From positions 1 through 19,178 of the forward strand of contig DATKLX010000182.1 of NCBI GenBank assembly GCA_035542155.1: 19,178 bases of DNA, given 5' to 3'. Positions within the stretch are counted from its first letter, which is position 1. The number at the start of each line of letters is the position of its first letter. The notes beneath the pieces were generated by a model, which searched no databases, was not told the DNA's origin, and saw only the letters and a program-made list of their open reading frames with translations. Shown here in pieces: positions 6,260-13,891 of the stretch. The translations under genes and the position numbers were made by a program. The stretch comes from DATKLX01 sp035542155. GTDB taxonomy: Bacteria > Chloroflexota > Anaerolineae > Anaerolineales > Anaerolineaceae.

Positions 6260-7015
6260 TTAAATAACATCTCTCGCCGGGCGGTAGCGACCGAGGCGGA
6301 TGGGGAACTCGGGGCCGGCATTGACCGAAGCCCAGCCGGCCTTGCGCATGAGGAAGCGCACAAACCAAACGCTCATCAGAAGGGCCGAGTTGATCCGCCA
6401 GAACTTGTGCGGGCGGGTGGCTCGCTCGGCGATCGCGCGGCGCAACTCGGAGGCGGTATGGCCGTTGAACTCAGTTGCGCTGAGGCCGATCATCCAGAGC
6501 AGGTGGGCATCGGAGTTGCCCAGGCAGGCCGTCCCGGCCGATTTCGCCAGGGTTTCGGCGACGGCGTTGCTGTGCTGGAAGATCAGGCCGGCGTTGAAAG
6601 TCTCGATGCCGCGTAAGGTTTGGGCGGCCTCTGGGTCGGCGAGGGCGCGGCGGATGACGGCAGGGCGCAGGCTGCGAGCTCCTTTCGCGGCAGGATGCGC
6701 GGCGATGCAGAACCCGCCCAGATCGCGCACGCGTTGGAGCGTCTCCAGCATGGAGAGGCCGGCGGGGACGCGCTGGCGGATGTCGAGGGCCAGGAGATGG
6801 CCATCGGCCGTAGAGATCTCCGAGCCGGGGATGACCTGGATGCCATAATCGGGGGCGAGCTGTTCGGCGAGGAGCGCGCCTCTGATCTCGTCGTGGTCGG
6901 TGATGGCAATGACGTCTAAATCGGTGCGATCAGCCACGTGTTTCAAGACGGCCGGGACAGTAGAGGTCCCATCGCGGCTGTAGACCGTGTGAATGTGCAA
7001 GTCGGCAAATCCCAT
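6260..7015 (-). CDS. PHP-domain metal-dependent phosphoesterase
   Basis: This 251-residue protein starts MGFADLHIHTVYSRDGTSTV. The H-x-H motif is followed by ITDHDEI (38-44), GSEIS (64-68), AAHP (105-108) and GNSDAH (166-171). These are all the metal-binding motifs of the PHP (polymerase and histidinol phosphatase) family, so the trinuclear metal site looks complete. Relatives hydrolyse phosphate esters or nucleoside bisphosphates; the substrate here is not known. The C-terminal 50 residues (RINSALLMSVWFVRFLMRK) are hydrophobic and may be an amphipathic or membrane-near helix. The ATG at 7013-7015 is chosen because AGAGG lies eight bases upstream; an in-frame ATG two codons earlier sits too close to it, and the longer open frame carries no PHP homology. 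Confidence 0.88.
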   Translation of the reverse strand: MGFADLHIHTVYSRDGTSTVPAVLKHVADRTDLDVIAITDHDEIRGALLAEQLAPDYGIQVIPGSEISTADGHLLALDIRQRVPAGLSMLETLQRVRDLGGFCIAAHPAAKGARSLRPAVIRRALADPEAAQTLRGIETFNAGLIFQHSNAVAETLAKSAGTACLGNSDAHLLWMIGLSATEFNGHTASELRRAIAERATRPHKFWRINSALLMSVWFVRFLMRKAGWASVNAGPEFPIRLGRYRPARDVI

Positions 7016-7318
7016 GTTCATGACCTCTGTTGTGGGCTGAGAACAGACACGAGACAACGTACCTGGATCGAGTTTAACAATCCCCGCGATTGTACCACCC
7101 GCGAGGATAGAACGATTCGACAGATTTGTTAGGTGGGGACGAGCGAGAAACGAGAACCGCCGCAAAGCAACCCCTCCGCGGTCCCCTCCCCAATTCAAAA
7201 GAGCAGAATGTGGGGGAGGATGGCGACTTTTTTTACAAAAAGATTACATGGGCATTAAACGCGTGTAACAACTGGAAGCTAAAATGAGATCAACTTACAA
7301 CGAAGGAGAAACCACAAA
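7016..7318. promoter_or_regulatory. 303-base divergent intergenic region
   Basis: No gene is seen between the PHP gene (leftward) and the small exported protein (rightward). On the minus strand TACAAT at 7089-7094 is a candidate -10 for the PHP gene, without a good -35. On the plus strand TAAAAT at 7280-7285 is a weak -10 candidate for the exported protein, and AAGGAG just before 7319 is its Shine-Dalgarno. The right end, from about 7228, is AT-rich compared with the rest of the window. Confidence 0.35.
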
Positions 7319-7918
7319 ATGAAAACATACTTTACTTCCCAATGGATCAAACCCCTGGCGGCAGGCGCGTTGTTGCTGCTGATCGCCTTCTCGGCGATGG
7401 CGTTCGTCCCGGCGCCGGTTAACGCGCAATCTCCGACGCCGGAGCCAAACGCTCCCTCGGCGGCGGACCGGGCGGCCAACCGCAACCAGCGCCTGGAGAA
7501 CGCGTTGATGCGCGAGAATAACTGGCTGAATGTGCAGGCCTACAACCTGATGCGGATGGGCCAACTGGCGACCAAGGGCCAGGAGCTGATCGACAAGGCG
7601 AAAGCAAAAGGCTGGGATGTGAGCGAGATCCGGGCGGCGCTGGATACCTTCAACAGCCGGCGGCCCAAGGCGCAGGCCAGTCATGATGCCGCGGCGGGGA
7701 TTCTCTCGGCACACAACGGCTTCGATGCGAACGGGAAGGTGACCGACGCGGACGCGGCACAAAAAACCATCCTGGATGCGCGCAAGAACCTGCAGGACGC
7801 ACACCTGACGATGCTTCAGGCAGTTACGGACTTACGCATCGCGATCCGCGAGTTCCGCGATGCGCATAGAGGCGAGCTGAAACCGGTCCCGACTGCCGCG
7901 CCCGCGGGCAACTCATAA
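7319..7918 (+). CDS. Small exported helical protein, family not recognised
   Basis: The protein has 199 residues and a clear Sec signal peptide: positive MKTYFTSQWIK start, hydrophobic core AAGALLLLIAFSAMAFV, and a likely cleavage after VNA near residue 36. The mature part begins with a short Pro-rich spacer, then consists almost entirely of predicted helices rich in Ala, Arg, Asn, Asp and Glu (for example RAANRNQRLENALMREN). It contains one turn-like acidic stretch, HNGFDANGKVTD, that superficially resembles a calcium loop. There is no cysteine and no membrane anchor, so it should be a soluble extracytoplasmic protein, perhaps forming a helical bundle. A GAAGGAG Shine-Dalgarno precedes the ATG. 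It is monocistronic and ends in a strong terminator. Function unknown. Confidence 0.8.
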   Translation: MKTYFTSQWIKPLAAGALLLLIAFSAMAFVPAPVNAQSPTPEPNAPSAADRAANRNQRLENALMRENNWLNVQAYNLMRMGQLATKGQELIDKAKAKGWDVSEIRAALDTFNSRRPKAQASHDAAAGILSAHNGFDANGKVTDADAAQKTILDARKNLQDAHLTMLQAVTDLRIAIREFRDAHRGELKPVPTAAPAGNS

Positions 7919-7951
7919 AGGCTGACCCGCAGCGAGGTGGACAGTCTCACA

Positions 7952-7978
7952 AAGGGGAGCGAATCCCCTTATTTTTTT
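7952..7978 (+). terminator. Factor-independent terminator of the small exported protein gene
   Basis: AAGGGGA (7952-7958) pairs with TCCCCTT (7964-7970) around a GCGAA loop and is followed by a run of seven T (7972-7978). The right arm and T-run overlap the last three codons (Lys-Lys-stop) of the convergent gene on the minus strand, so the two transcription units share this element. On the minus strand the hairpin is followed only by TTTGTG and would be weak. Confidence 0.85.
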
Positions 7979-9438
7979 ATCCTCATCCGAGAAACGGCAT
8001 AGGCGCCCAGGATGAGGAGCAATCCAAGGATGGTGAATAGACCGGGTGGCAGGTTGGCGCCAAGCGGCGCGGGAGGTGCGGGCGCGGTCGGGGTAACCGG
8101 GGAGGGACTCTCCGCGAGCGGGGGAACCGCGCTGGCGGTGGGCGAGGCGGTCGGGCTGGGGGCGAGGATTGCAGAGGGACTGGGCGAGGGTTGCAGGAGG
8201 GCGGTGCCAGAAGGGGTGACTGACGGCGTCGTGGTGAGGGTCGGGGTGGGTGTTATGGTGAGGGCGAGGAAGACGGGCGGAGGGGTGGAGAGGCCGACCA
8301 GGCCGGGGGAGATTTCATTCAGATGAGCCAGCAGGGCAAGCGCCTGGGAGTGACGGGGGTTCAGATCGATGACACCCTTCAGCTCCTGAAGGCAGGCGGA
8401 CCAATTCGGAGGCGTATCGCCAGCAGCAAGAGTCGATTCGGACTGCCAGCAGAGCAGCTCTGCCAGGCCGAAGCGCTGGTCAGCATCACGCGCCTGGAGG
8501 GAGATCGCCTGCCTGTAAGCCTGCACCGACAGGTCGATCATTTCCTTGCCGCCCGGATCGGTGCGGAAGCCGCGCCGGGTCCAGGCGGCCTGCTTGTAGG
8601 CCTGGCCCAGCAAGCCCCAGACGCGGCTGTCTCTGGGGTAGGCAGCCGCGCGATCTTTCCCGTTGAGGATGGCCCACCAGATAGCCGGGTTGGTCAGGTC
8701 TATGCTGAAGTTGACCTGCGGCTCGAAGCGTTCCTGGCGCCAGCGCAGCTCCTCCTCGTTCTGCTGGCAGGGACTGTCGCCTACCTGGCAGGAGAGCAGA
8801 TTCTGCCGGGTCACCGGGTAGGGGAGTCGAAAATAAACTTCGGCAGATTCCACCTCGCCATACCAGCCGGCCTCATTCGAGAGGATGAGATTGTATTCCA
8901 CCGTACCGGAGGAGGGGTCGGGGCTATAGCCGAGGACGGAATAGCTGCTGGTAACGATGACGTCGCGGCCGGCGGGGAAGGAGAGCGGGTACTCCATCCA
9001 GCAGGGAATGCTCACCTGGCCGGTGGGTCCGGCTACATCGGCGTTGACAGCCCTGCTGGGAACGATGAAATTATTCACCCAGACGGTCAGATTACTGATG
9101 GTAGGGTAGGTGGAAGAGAAGCAGGTCGAGCCGTCGTAGACAACCGGGCCCACGGGAAAGCGCAGATTGATCTTCTCTGCCTGCGTGCCGTGGTTGAAGA
9201 AGTGAAAGGCGGCGCTGACCCTGGCCTCACCGTATTTTTGAGCACTGTACCGGGGAACCTCGAGGGTGAACGCCTCGGAGATCAACTGTACCCGGGTACC
9301 CTCGGGGGCGCCCATCGGGCCGGCGGCGAAAGGGGGGATGGGCGGCTCGTCCCCGGCGAAGGCCGGCGCGGGGGGGATGAAAAGGACGGCTGCGAGGAGG
9401 ATCAGGAAAAAGCAATGGTATCGGTTGTGTTGGGACAT
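7969..9438 (-). CDS. Exported, C-terminally membrane-anchored protein with Pro/Thr/Ser-rich stalk
   Basis: This 489-residue protein has an N-terminal signal peptide (FFLILLAAVLFIPPAPAFA, cleavage near residue 29). Residues 40-250 form a beta-rich extracellular domain with FFNHGTQAEKINLRFPVG and several aromatic strands; it is reminiscent of DUF4424-type proteins, a weak inference. Residues 255-375 look helical and TPR-like (SRVWGLLGQAYKQAAW, SVQAYRQAISLQ, QALALLAHLNE). Residues 383-460 are a low-complexity stalk of Pro, Thr, Ser and Ala, and residues 463-485 are a transmembrane helix followed by a basic RMRIKK tail. It should therefore stand outside the cell on a flexible stalk. It lies 13 bases downstream of the PBP-like gene, with AGAGG four bases before its ATG, and is the last gene of that operon. 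Role unknown; envelope scaffold or sensor is plausible. Confidence 0.82.
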   Translation of the reverse strand: MSQHNRYHCFFLILLAAVLFIPPAPAFAGDEPPIPPFAAGPMGAPEGTRVQLISEAFTLEVPRYSAQKYGEARVSAAFHFFNHGTQAEKINLRFPVGPVVYDGSTCFSSTYPTISNLTVWVNNFIVPSRAVNADVAGPTGQVSIPCWMEYPLSFPAGRDVIVTSSYSVLGYSPDPSSGTVEYNLILSNEAGWYGEVESAEVYFRLPYPVTRQNLLSCQVGDSPCQQNEEELRWRQERFEPQVNFSIDLTNPAIWWAILNGKDRAAAYPRDSRVWGLLGQAYKQAAWTRRGFRTDPGGKEMIDLSVQAYRQAISLQARDADQRFGLAELLCWQSESTLAAGDTPPNWSACLQELKGVIDLNPRHSQALALLAHLNEISPGLVGLSTPPPVFLALTITPTPTLTTTPSVTPSGTALLQPSPSPSAILAPSPTASPTASAVPPLAESPSPVTPTAPAPPAPLGANLPPGLFTILGLLLILGAYAVSRMRIKK

Positions 9439-9451
9439 GATGCCTCTGTTG

Positions 9452-12388
9452 CTAACGATTCAGGGTGAATTCAATGAGGGCAGAGGTAGTCGCGTTGCCG
9501 GCGCGGTCGATGGCTTTGGCCTGGAGGGTATGCCTGCCGGAAGAAGAGGGGCTGGCTCGCCAGGGATAGGTAAACGGCTCTTCGGCCTGGCTGGCAAGGA
9601 GCCTGCCATCGAGGAACCAGTCGACGCGGGCCAGGGCGATGGCATCGCTCGCGCGGGCCTGAAATGTGATCTGGCGCTGATTGGTGGAAAAATGGTCTCC
9701 GGAGGTGGGATAGGTGATTCTGACCTCGGGAGCCTGGTTGTCCACGGTCACCTGGAGGGTAGCGGTCTCTACCTTCTGGTCCTGGCGCACCACCAGGAGG
9801 CGGACAGCATATAGCCCGCTGAGGCCGCGGGTATCCCAGGCAGCCAGGAGGCCATTCTGGACGGCCTGGCTGGAATCCTGACCGACCTGGAGCCAGCGCT
9901 GGGGATTGAGCCCTTCGCCGACCTGGACGCGGTAGAAGGAGAAGCCGGCGCCGCCGGCCGTGCCGCGGATCTCGACCTCGCCGCGGACCACGCCGAACAT
10001 CTCCGGCGCAACGACGTGGACGTCGGGATCGACCGGCGGGGCCTGGATGGTGTCGTAATCCTGGGGTGGCAGGGGCTGGCCAGCGGCCCGCGCCCAGGCC
10101 TCCGCTTCGGGGGGAACGACCAGGTAGACCCGGTTCTCGACCAGCTCGGGCGGGGTAAAGACAGTGGCGAGGCGACCGGTCTCGCGGTTGACCTGGAACG
10201 TGCGGTAAAGCGTGTCGGCGTCAGTCGGCTCGTTGCCGGTCAAAAAGACCTCGCTGACCATGGCCGGGCAGTTGGCAGTGGGAAGCATCCCGGAAGGATC
10301 GCAGACCTCGAGGGTCGAAATGCCAGGCGGGGCCGTCCAACTGGCGACGGGCAAATCGCGGAGAGCGTATTGGCTGGCCGCGTGCCAGAGGCCGGCGGCC
10401 AGGCGCGGGTCGAGGGGCCTGGTCTGCGGCCCGGCAGAGGGGGCGCCCATCCAGACGACGGTTACGCGCTGGGGAGTGTAGCCCACGGCCCAGGCATCCG
10501 CGCCATCCGGACTGCGGCCGAGATGGGCCCCCACCGGGCGGCCAATCTCGAGCGCATTGGGATAGCCCAGGGTCGGCCAGCGTGCGGATTCATCGCTGAG
10601 GACGGCGTTGACCAGGTGGGCGAGGGGTGGGCTCAAGACGGCCTGGGATTGGGGTTGCGACCAATCCAGGAGAGTGCGCCCACTGCCGCGCTCGCTGACG
10701 CGGAGGACAAACGCCGCGCTCAATGGACCGGGGGACAGATCCCGGCCAGCGAGAACTCCCTGGTTGGCAAAGACGGCGTAGGCCTGGGCCGTTTCCACCA
10801 ACCCGAGCGGGACTGCGGTGAAATCGTCCGGGGAAGAACGAACCTGAGCAGAAGGGAGGGGAACGCCAAAAGATCCAACCAGGCTCCAGACGTTCTGAGA
10901 GCCAATCTGGCGGAGCAACTCTTCAGCCGGCGCCCAATAATCGTTGGCGAGGGCGCTGCGCAGGCGAAGCGGACCGTGATAGCTGCCGTCGAGATTTTGT
11001 AGGGCGGCGCCGGCCCCCCCGGCTTCGCTCACCGGATTGGCCATAGGAGGGATATCCCAGACGAGGGTCGCCGGGCTCATTCCGCGGGTAAAACCTGCCA
11101 GGTAGATGAGGGGGCTGAGGACTGTCCCGCCGGCATGGCGGAGGAGAGCATGGGATTCACCGCGCGCGTTGGTCTCGCCGACCAGGGCAAGGACCTGTCC
11201 GCTGGCGGGATCGAGGATTACTGCGGAAGCGGAGAGCGCCTCAGGGAGAGGTTCCAGGCCGGAGGGGAGGGTGGGAAGGAGGCGAGCGGCAGGGCAATCT
11301 TGCGGCGCAGGGGCTTCCCTGCCGGCCAGGCGCCTGACCTGGATACCGGCGGCGCAGGCCAACTGGCGTTGAAGGTCCTCATCGAGGGTGGTCCAGATCT
11401 CGAGGCCGCCGCGCTCGATGCGCTGCGTCCCGAGTCCTGGCGCCAGTTGGGCAAGCGCCTGGTCTGTGAAGGCGCGGGCGAACTCGGTTTGGGCAGACTT
11501 TGCCAGCGAAGTCGCCGGCGTACCTTCCAGGGAAGCGCGGAAGACCAGTTTTTCCTCGCGGGCAACCTGATACTCCACGGCGGTGATCGTGCCGTGGCCG
11601 AGGGCCAGGTCGAGGGTGGCAATTTCACGCTCGCGGGCGGCGTCGGGGGCGTCGAGGGGGTTGAGCGCGGGCGTCTGGATCAGGGCGACGAGGAGAGCCG
11701 ACTCGGCCAGGTCCAGGCGGGAGGCGGGCTTGCCGAGATAGGTCTGGGCTGCAGCGTCTGCGCCGTAAGCCAGGCGGCCAAAATACGCGCTGTTGAGATA
11801 CCACTCGAGGATCTGATCGCGGCCGTAATGGTTGGTCAGTTGGGCGGCGAGGAGGCGCTCGCGCAGGGCGCGCCGCAAACCTTCCTTTTCCTGGCCGAGC
11901 AGGAGATCGGAGGCCAGGCGCTCGGCCAGGGTTGCGGGCTGGTGAGAGGCGTCCAGCAAGCCGGAGGCGGTAAAGCCGGGATGCGTCCGGAAGCCCGGAT
12001 CGAGGATCGAAACAGCCAGGCGGGCCAGGTCTGGGGAAAGGTGTTCGGCCTGTTTGGGATCGAGGGGGAGATAGCGGCGGTTGATCCCGGGCTCAGAGAG
12101 AGTGCGAAGGAGATGCTGGCCGGTGCGGTCGTAGAGGCGAGTGGGCTGGAGAAAAGCGCCGGTCTGGAGGTTGAAATAGGCCGGCAGAGCGGCCAACGAC
12201 GGCAGGTCGTGGGTCAGATCCGCATAAGCCAACCCCACGTAGAGCGAGCCGCCGGCGAAGAGCAAGGCGAGGAGGGCGGCAAAGCCGAGGGCCAGGCGGC
12301 GAAAACGCTCATGAAAGGAGCGGCTGCGGCGCTGTGTGCGCTCGCGGCGGCGTTCGAGGAGGGAATAGATCTCGTGCGCGCGAGGCAT
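9452..12388 (-). CDS. PBP1C-like class A penicillin-binding protein homologue lacking catalytic motifs
   Basis: This 978-residue type II membrane protein has a basic cytoplasmic start, an anchor at about 32-54, a GT51-like domain (85-245), a transpeptidase-like domain (330-675) and Ig-like C-terminal domains (about 790-978). The fold is recognisable from DQILEWYLNSAYFG (191-204), LDLAESALLVALIQTPALNP, DAWAVGYTP and VCDPSGMLPT. The catalytic motifs are not intact. The usual A-E-D-x-x-F reads ILDPGF with Leu129 for the glutamate; GGSTITQQ is replaced by HQPATLAE; SxxK reads TVLS (422-425); SxN reads DYW (483-485); KTG reads HLG (622-624). The glutamate of the R-K-x-x-E motif region (Glu177) remains. 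The frame is uninterrupted, so this looks like a maintained pseudoenzyme rather than a decaying gene. It lies four bases after folKP, in one operon with the exported stalk protein. Confidence 0.88.
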   Translation of the reverse strand: MPRAHEIYSLLERRRERTQRRSRSFHERFRRLALGFAALLALLFAGGSLYVGLAYADLTHDLPSLAALPAYFNLQTGAFLQPTRLYDRTGQHLLRTLSEPGINRRYLPLDPKQAEHLSPDLARLAVSILDPGFRTHPGFTASGLLDASHQPATLAERLASDLLLGQEKEGLRRALRERLLAAQLTNHYGRDQILEWYLNSAYFGRLAYGADAAAQTYLGKPASRLDLAESALLVALIQTPALNPLDAPDAAREREIATLDLALGHGTITAVEYQVAREEKLVFRASLEGTPATSLAKSAQTEFARAFTDQALAQLAPGLGTQRIERGGLEIWTTLDEDLQRQLACAAGIQVRRLAGREAPAPQDCPAARLLPTLPSGLEPLPEALSASAVILDPASGQVLALVGETNARGESHALLRHAGGTVLSPLIYLAGFTRGMSPATLVWDIPPMANPVSEAGGAGAALQNLDGSYHGPLRLRSALANDYWAPAEELLRQIGSQNVWSLVGSFGVPLPSAQVRSSPDDFTAVPLGLVETAQAYAVFANQGVLAGRDLSPGPLSAAFVLRVSERGSGRTLLDWSQPQSQAVLSPPLAHLVNAVLSDESARWPTLGYPNALEIGRPVGAHLGRSPDGADAWAVGYTPQRVTVVWMGAPSAGPQTRPLDPRLAAGLWHAASQYALRDLPVASWTAPPGISTLEVCDPSGMLPTANCPAMVSEVFLTGNEPTDADTLYRTFQVNRETGRLATVFTPPELVENRVYLVVPPEAEAWARAAGQPLPPQDYDTIQAPPVDPDVHVVAPEMFGVVRGEVEIRGTAGGAGFSFYRVQVGEGLNPQRWLQVGQDSSQAVQNGLLAAWDTRGLSGLYAVRLLVVRQDQKVETATLQVTVDNQAPEVRITYPTSGDHFSTNQRQITFQARASDAIALARVDWFLDGRLLASQAEEPFTYPWRASPSSSGRHTLQAKAIDRAGNATTSALIEFTLNR

Positions 12389-12392
12389 GGCG

Positions 12393-13766
12393 CTACCTGT
12401 GCTCGCTCTGCTCGGGAGCCGGTTGGGGACGCGGCCGGCCGAGGAGGGCGTCGGTCATGCGCGCCACGCGAACCATGGCCTGGACGTCGTGGGCGCGGAT
12501 AACGTCTGCGCCGTGCTCGATGCCCAGGGCCACCGCGGCGGCAGTGCCTTCGAGGCGTTCCTCAGGAGGAAGGGCGAGGGTATAGCCGATAAATCCCTTG
12601 CGCGAAGGACCCAAGAGGATGGGGAACCCCAGAGCGCGGACCTCATTCAGGCGGCGGATCAGCTCGAGGTTCTGCTCGACCGTTTTGCCAAAGCCGATCC
12701 CCGGGTCGAGGATGATGCGGTCATCAGACACTCCCGCGGCGCGGGCCAGGTCGACGCTCTCCATCAGCTCGCGGCGTACGTCGGCGATGAGATCGGCGTA
12801 TTGCATGCCCACGTAGCGCCCGCCGAGGCGAGCCTGGATCTCGGCGTTGGCGGGTTTGCTGCGGTTGTGCATCACCACCAGCGGGGCGGCGCTGCGGGCA
12901 GCCAGAGGGGCCATATCCGGATCGGCGCGCAGCCCCCAGACGTCATTAATCCAGCTTGCACCCGCCTGGAGAGCAGCCGCGGCCACGCTGGCCTTATAGG
13001 TGTCGACTGAGATCAACACGCCCAGGTGGGCCATGGAGATGGCCTCGATCGCCGGGATAACCCGGGCAAGCTCGTCTTTAGCGGAGAGGGGGGTGGAACC
13101 GGGGCGGGTGCTCTCCCCGCCCACATCGAGGATATCCGCTCCGGCGGTGACAAAACTGGACGCCTGCTCGAGAAGGGCTCCGCGCCAGTCCCCCGCGCGC
13201 TCGCGCAGCAGGCCATCGCCCGAGAAGCTGTCGGGGGTGACGTTGAGGACGCCCATCACGAAGGTGCGGGTGCCCCAGGGGAGGAGGGAGTGATATGGGT
13301 GGACGCCGGAGCGGTCGACGCGGGCAAGCATCTGGCGTACAGTCTGGCCGCGGACAGGATGGCGCAGGTCGGGAGCCAGGTCGGCGAGGGGGACGAGGAC
13401 AAAAGCGCGGTCGGGGATCCCAGGATGGGGTAGGCTCAGGCCGGGCTCGGAGAGAACCAGGTCATCGTAGAAGAGCAGGTCCAGGTCGATCACCCGCGGG
13501 CCGTTGCGGAAGGTGGGGGTGCGCCCCAGGCGAAGCTCGAGATCCTTGAGGTAGCGAAGCAGGTCTCGGGGGGCCAGGTCGGTGCGTGCCTGGACGACCT
13601 GGTTGAGGAAATCCTGCTGGTCGGCGTAGTCCCAGGGTTCCGTTTCGTAGACCGGGGAAGCCGCGAGGAGCTGAACCGCAGAAGGTAGGGCCTCGCGGGC
13701 GGCGCGCAGGTGAGCTTCACGATCCCCCAGGTTCGAGCCAAGGGCCAGGTAGAGAATGTGGGACAT
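12393..13766 (-). CDS. folKP: Fused HPPK-dihydropteroate synthase (folate biosynthesis)
   Basis: This 457-residue fusion joins two successive steps of folate synthesis. Residues 1-155 are 6-hydroxymethyl-dihydropterin pyrophosphokinase: ALGSNLGDR (8-16), PVYETEPW, and RNGPRVIDLDLLFYDD (87-102), which contains the magnesium-binding aspartates. Residues 168-445 are dihydropteroate synthase: MGVLNVTPDSFSGDG (171-185), DVGGESTRPG (214-223), SVDTYK, INDVWG, VVMHNR, LDPGIGFGKT (353-362), GPSRKGFIG (386-394) and IRAHDV. All substrate-binding motifs look intact, so it should make dihydropteroate from the pterin and p-aminobenzoate in the cytoplasm. It heads an operon with the PBP-like gene (four-base gap). 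There is no Shine-Dalgarno: the ATG lies ten bases after a TACAAT, so the mRNA may be almost leaderless. Confidence 0.95.
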   Translation of the reverse strand: MSHILYLALGSNLGDREAHLRAAREALPSAVQLLAASPVYETEPWDYADQQDFLNQVVQARTDLAPRDLLRYLKDLELRLGRTPTFRNGPRVIDLDLLFYDDLVLSEPGLSLPHPGIPDRAFVLVPLADLAPDLRHPVRGQTVRQMLARVDRSGVHPYHSLLPWGTRTFVMGVLNVTPDSFSGDGLLRERAGDWRGALLEQASSFVTAGADILDVGGESTRPGSTPLSAKDELARVIPAIEAISMAHLGVLISVDTYKASVAAAALQAGASWINDVWGLRADPDMAPLAARSAAPLVVMHNRSKPANAEIQARLGGRYVGMQYADLIADVRRELMESVDLARAAGVSDDRIILDPGIGFGKTVEQNLELIRRLNEVRALGFPILLGPSRKGFIGYTLALPPEERLEGTAAAVALGIEHGADVIRAHDVQAMVRVARMTDALLGRPRPQPAPEQSEHR

Positions 13767-13775
13767 TTAAGCATA

Positions 13776-13804
13776 ATTGTAGTCGAGAATGGGGCAGTTG
13801 TCAG
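13776..13804 (-). promoter_or_regulatory. Strong sigma70-type promoter of folKP, near-leaderless
   Basis: On the minus strand CTGACA (13799-13804, five of six consensus bases) and TACAAT (13776-13781, five of six) are spaced by exactly 17 bases. Standard spacing puts the transcription start at about 13769, only about three bases before the folKP ATG. No Shine-Dalgarno could fit in such a leader, which agrees with the absence of one in the DNA. It would drive the whole folKP, PBP-like and stalk-protein operon. Confidence 0.65.
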
Positions 13805-13891
13805 TCTTCAGTTACTAATCAGACTAGGGTTGTCAACATGTGTTAATACTATCTTTACATGGAATATGGACTCATTTTATGGAACAGACCA

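Noticed and set aside
7741..7780. Possible EF-hand calcium loop in the small exported protein
   Set aside because: Only one DANGKVTD-like stretch is present and the 12-residue loop does not have acidic residues at all required positions.
8050..8290. Possible G-rich repeat or G-quadruplex array on the plus strand
   Set aside because: The G-rich runs are the reverse complement of Pro/Thr/Ser/Ala codons of the stalk and do not form a regular repeat unit.
8323..9468. Plus-strand open frame of 381 codons
   Set aside because: Antisense to the stalk protein, whose signal peptide, stalk and membrane anchor make sense; this frame shows no domain.
11135..12502. Plus-strand open frame of 455 codons
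   Set aside because: Antisense to the clearly homologous PBP-like gene and the end of folKP; low-complexity translation without motifs.
13830..13860. Possible chemoreceptor promoter starting at TTGTCA
   Set aside because: No acceptable -10 lies 16-18 bases downstream, and the nearby TACTAT is badly spaced.
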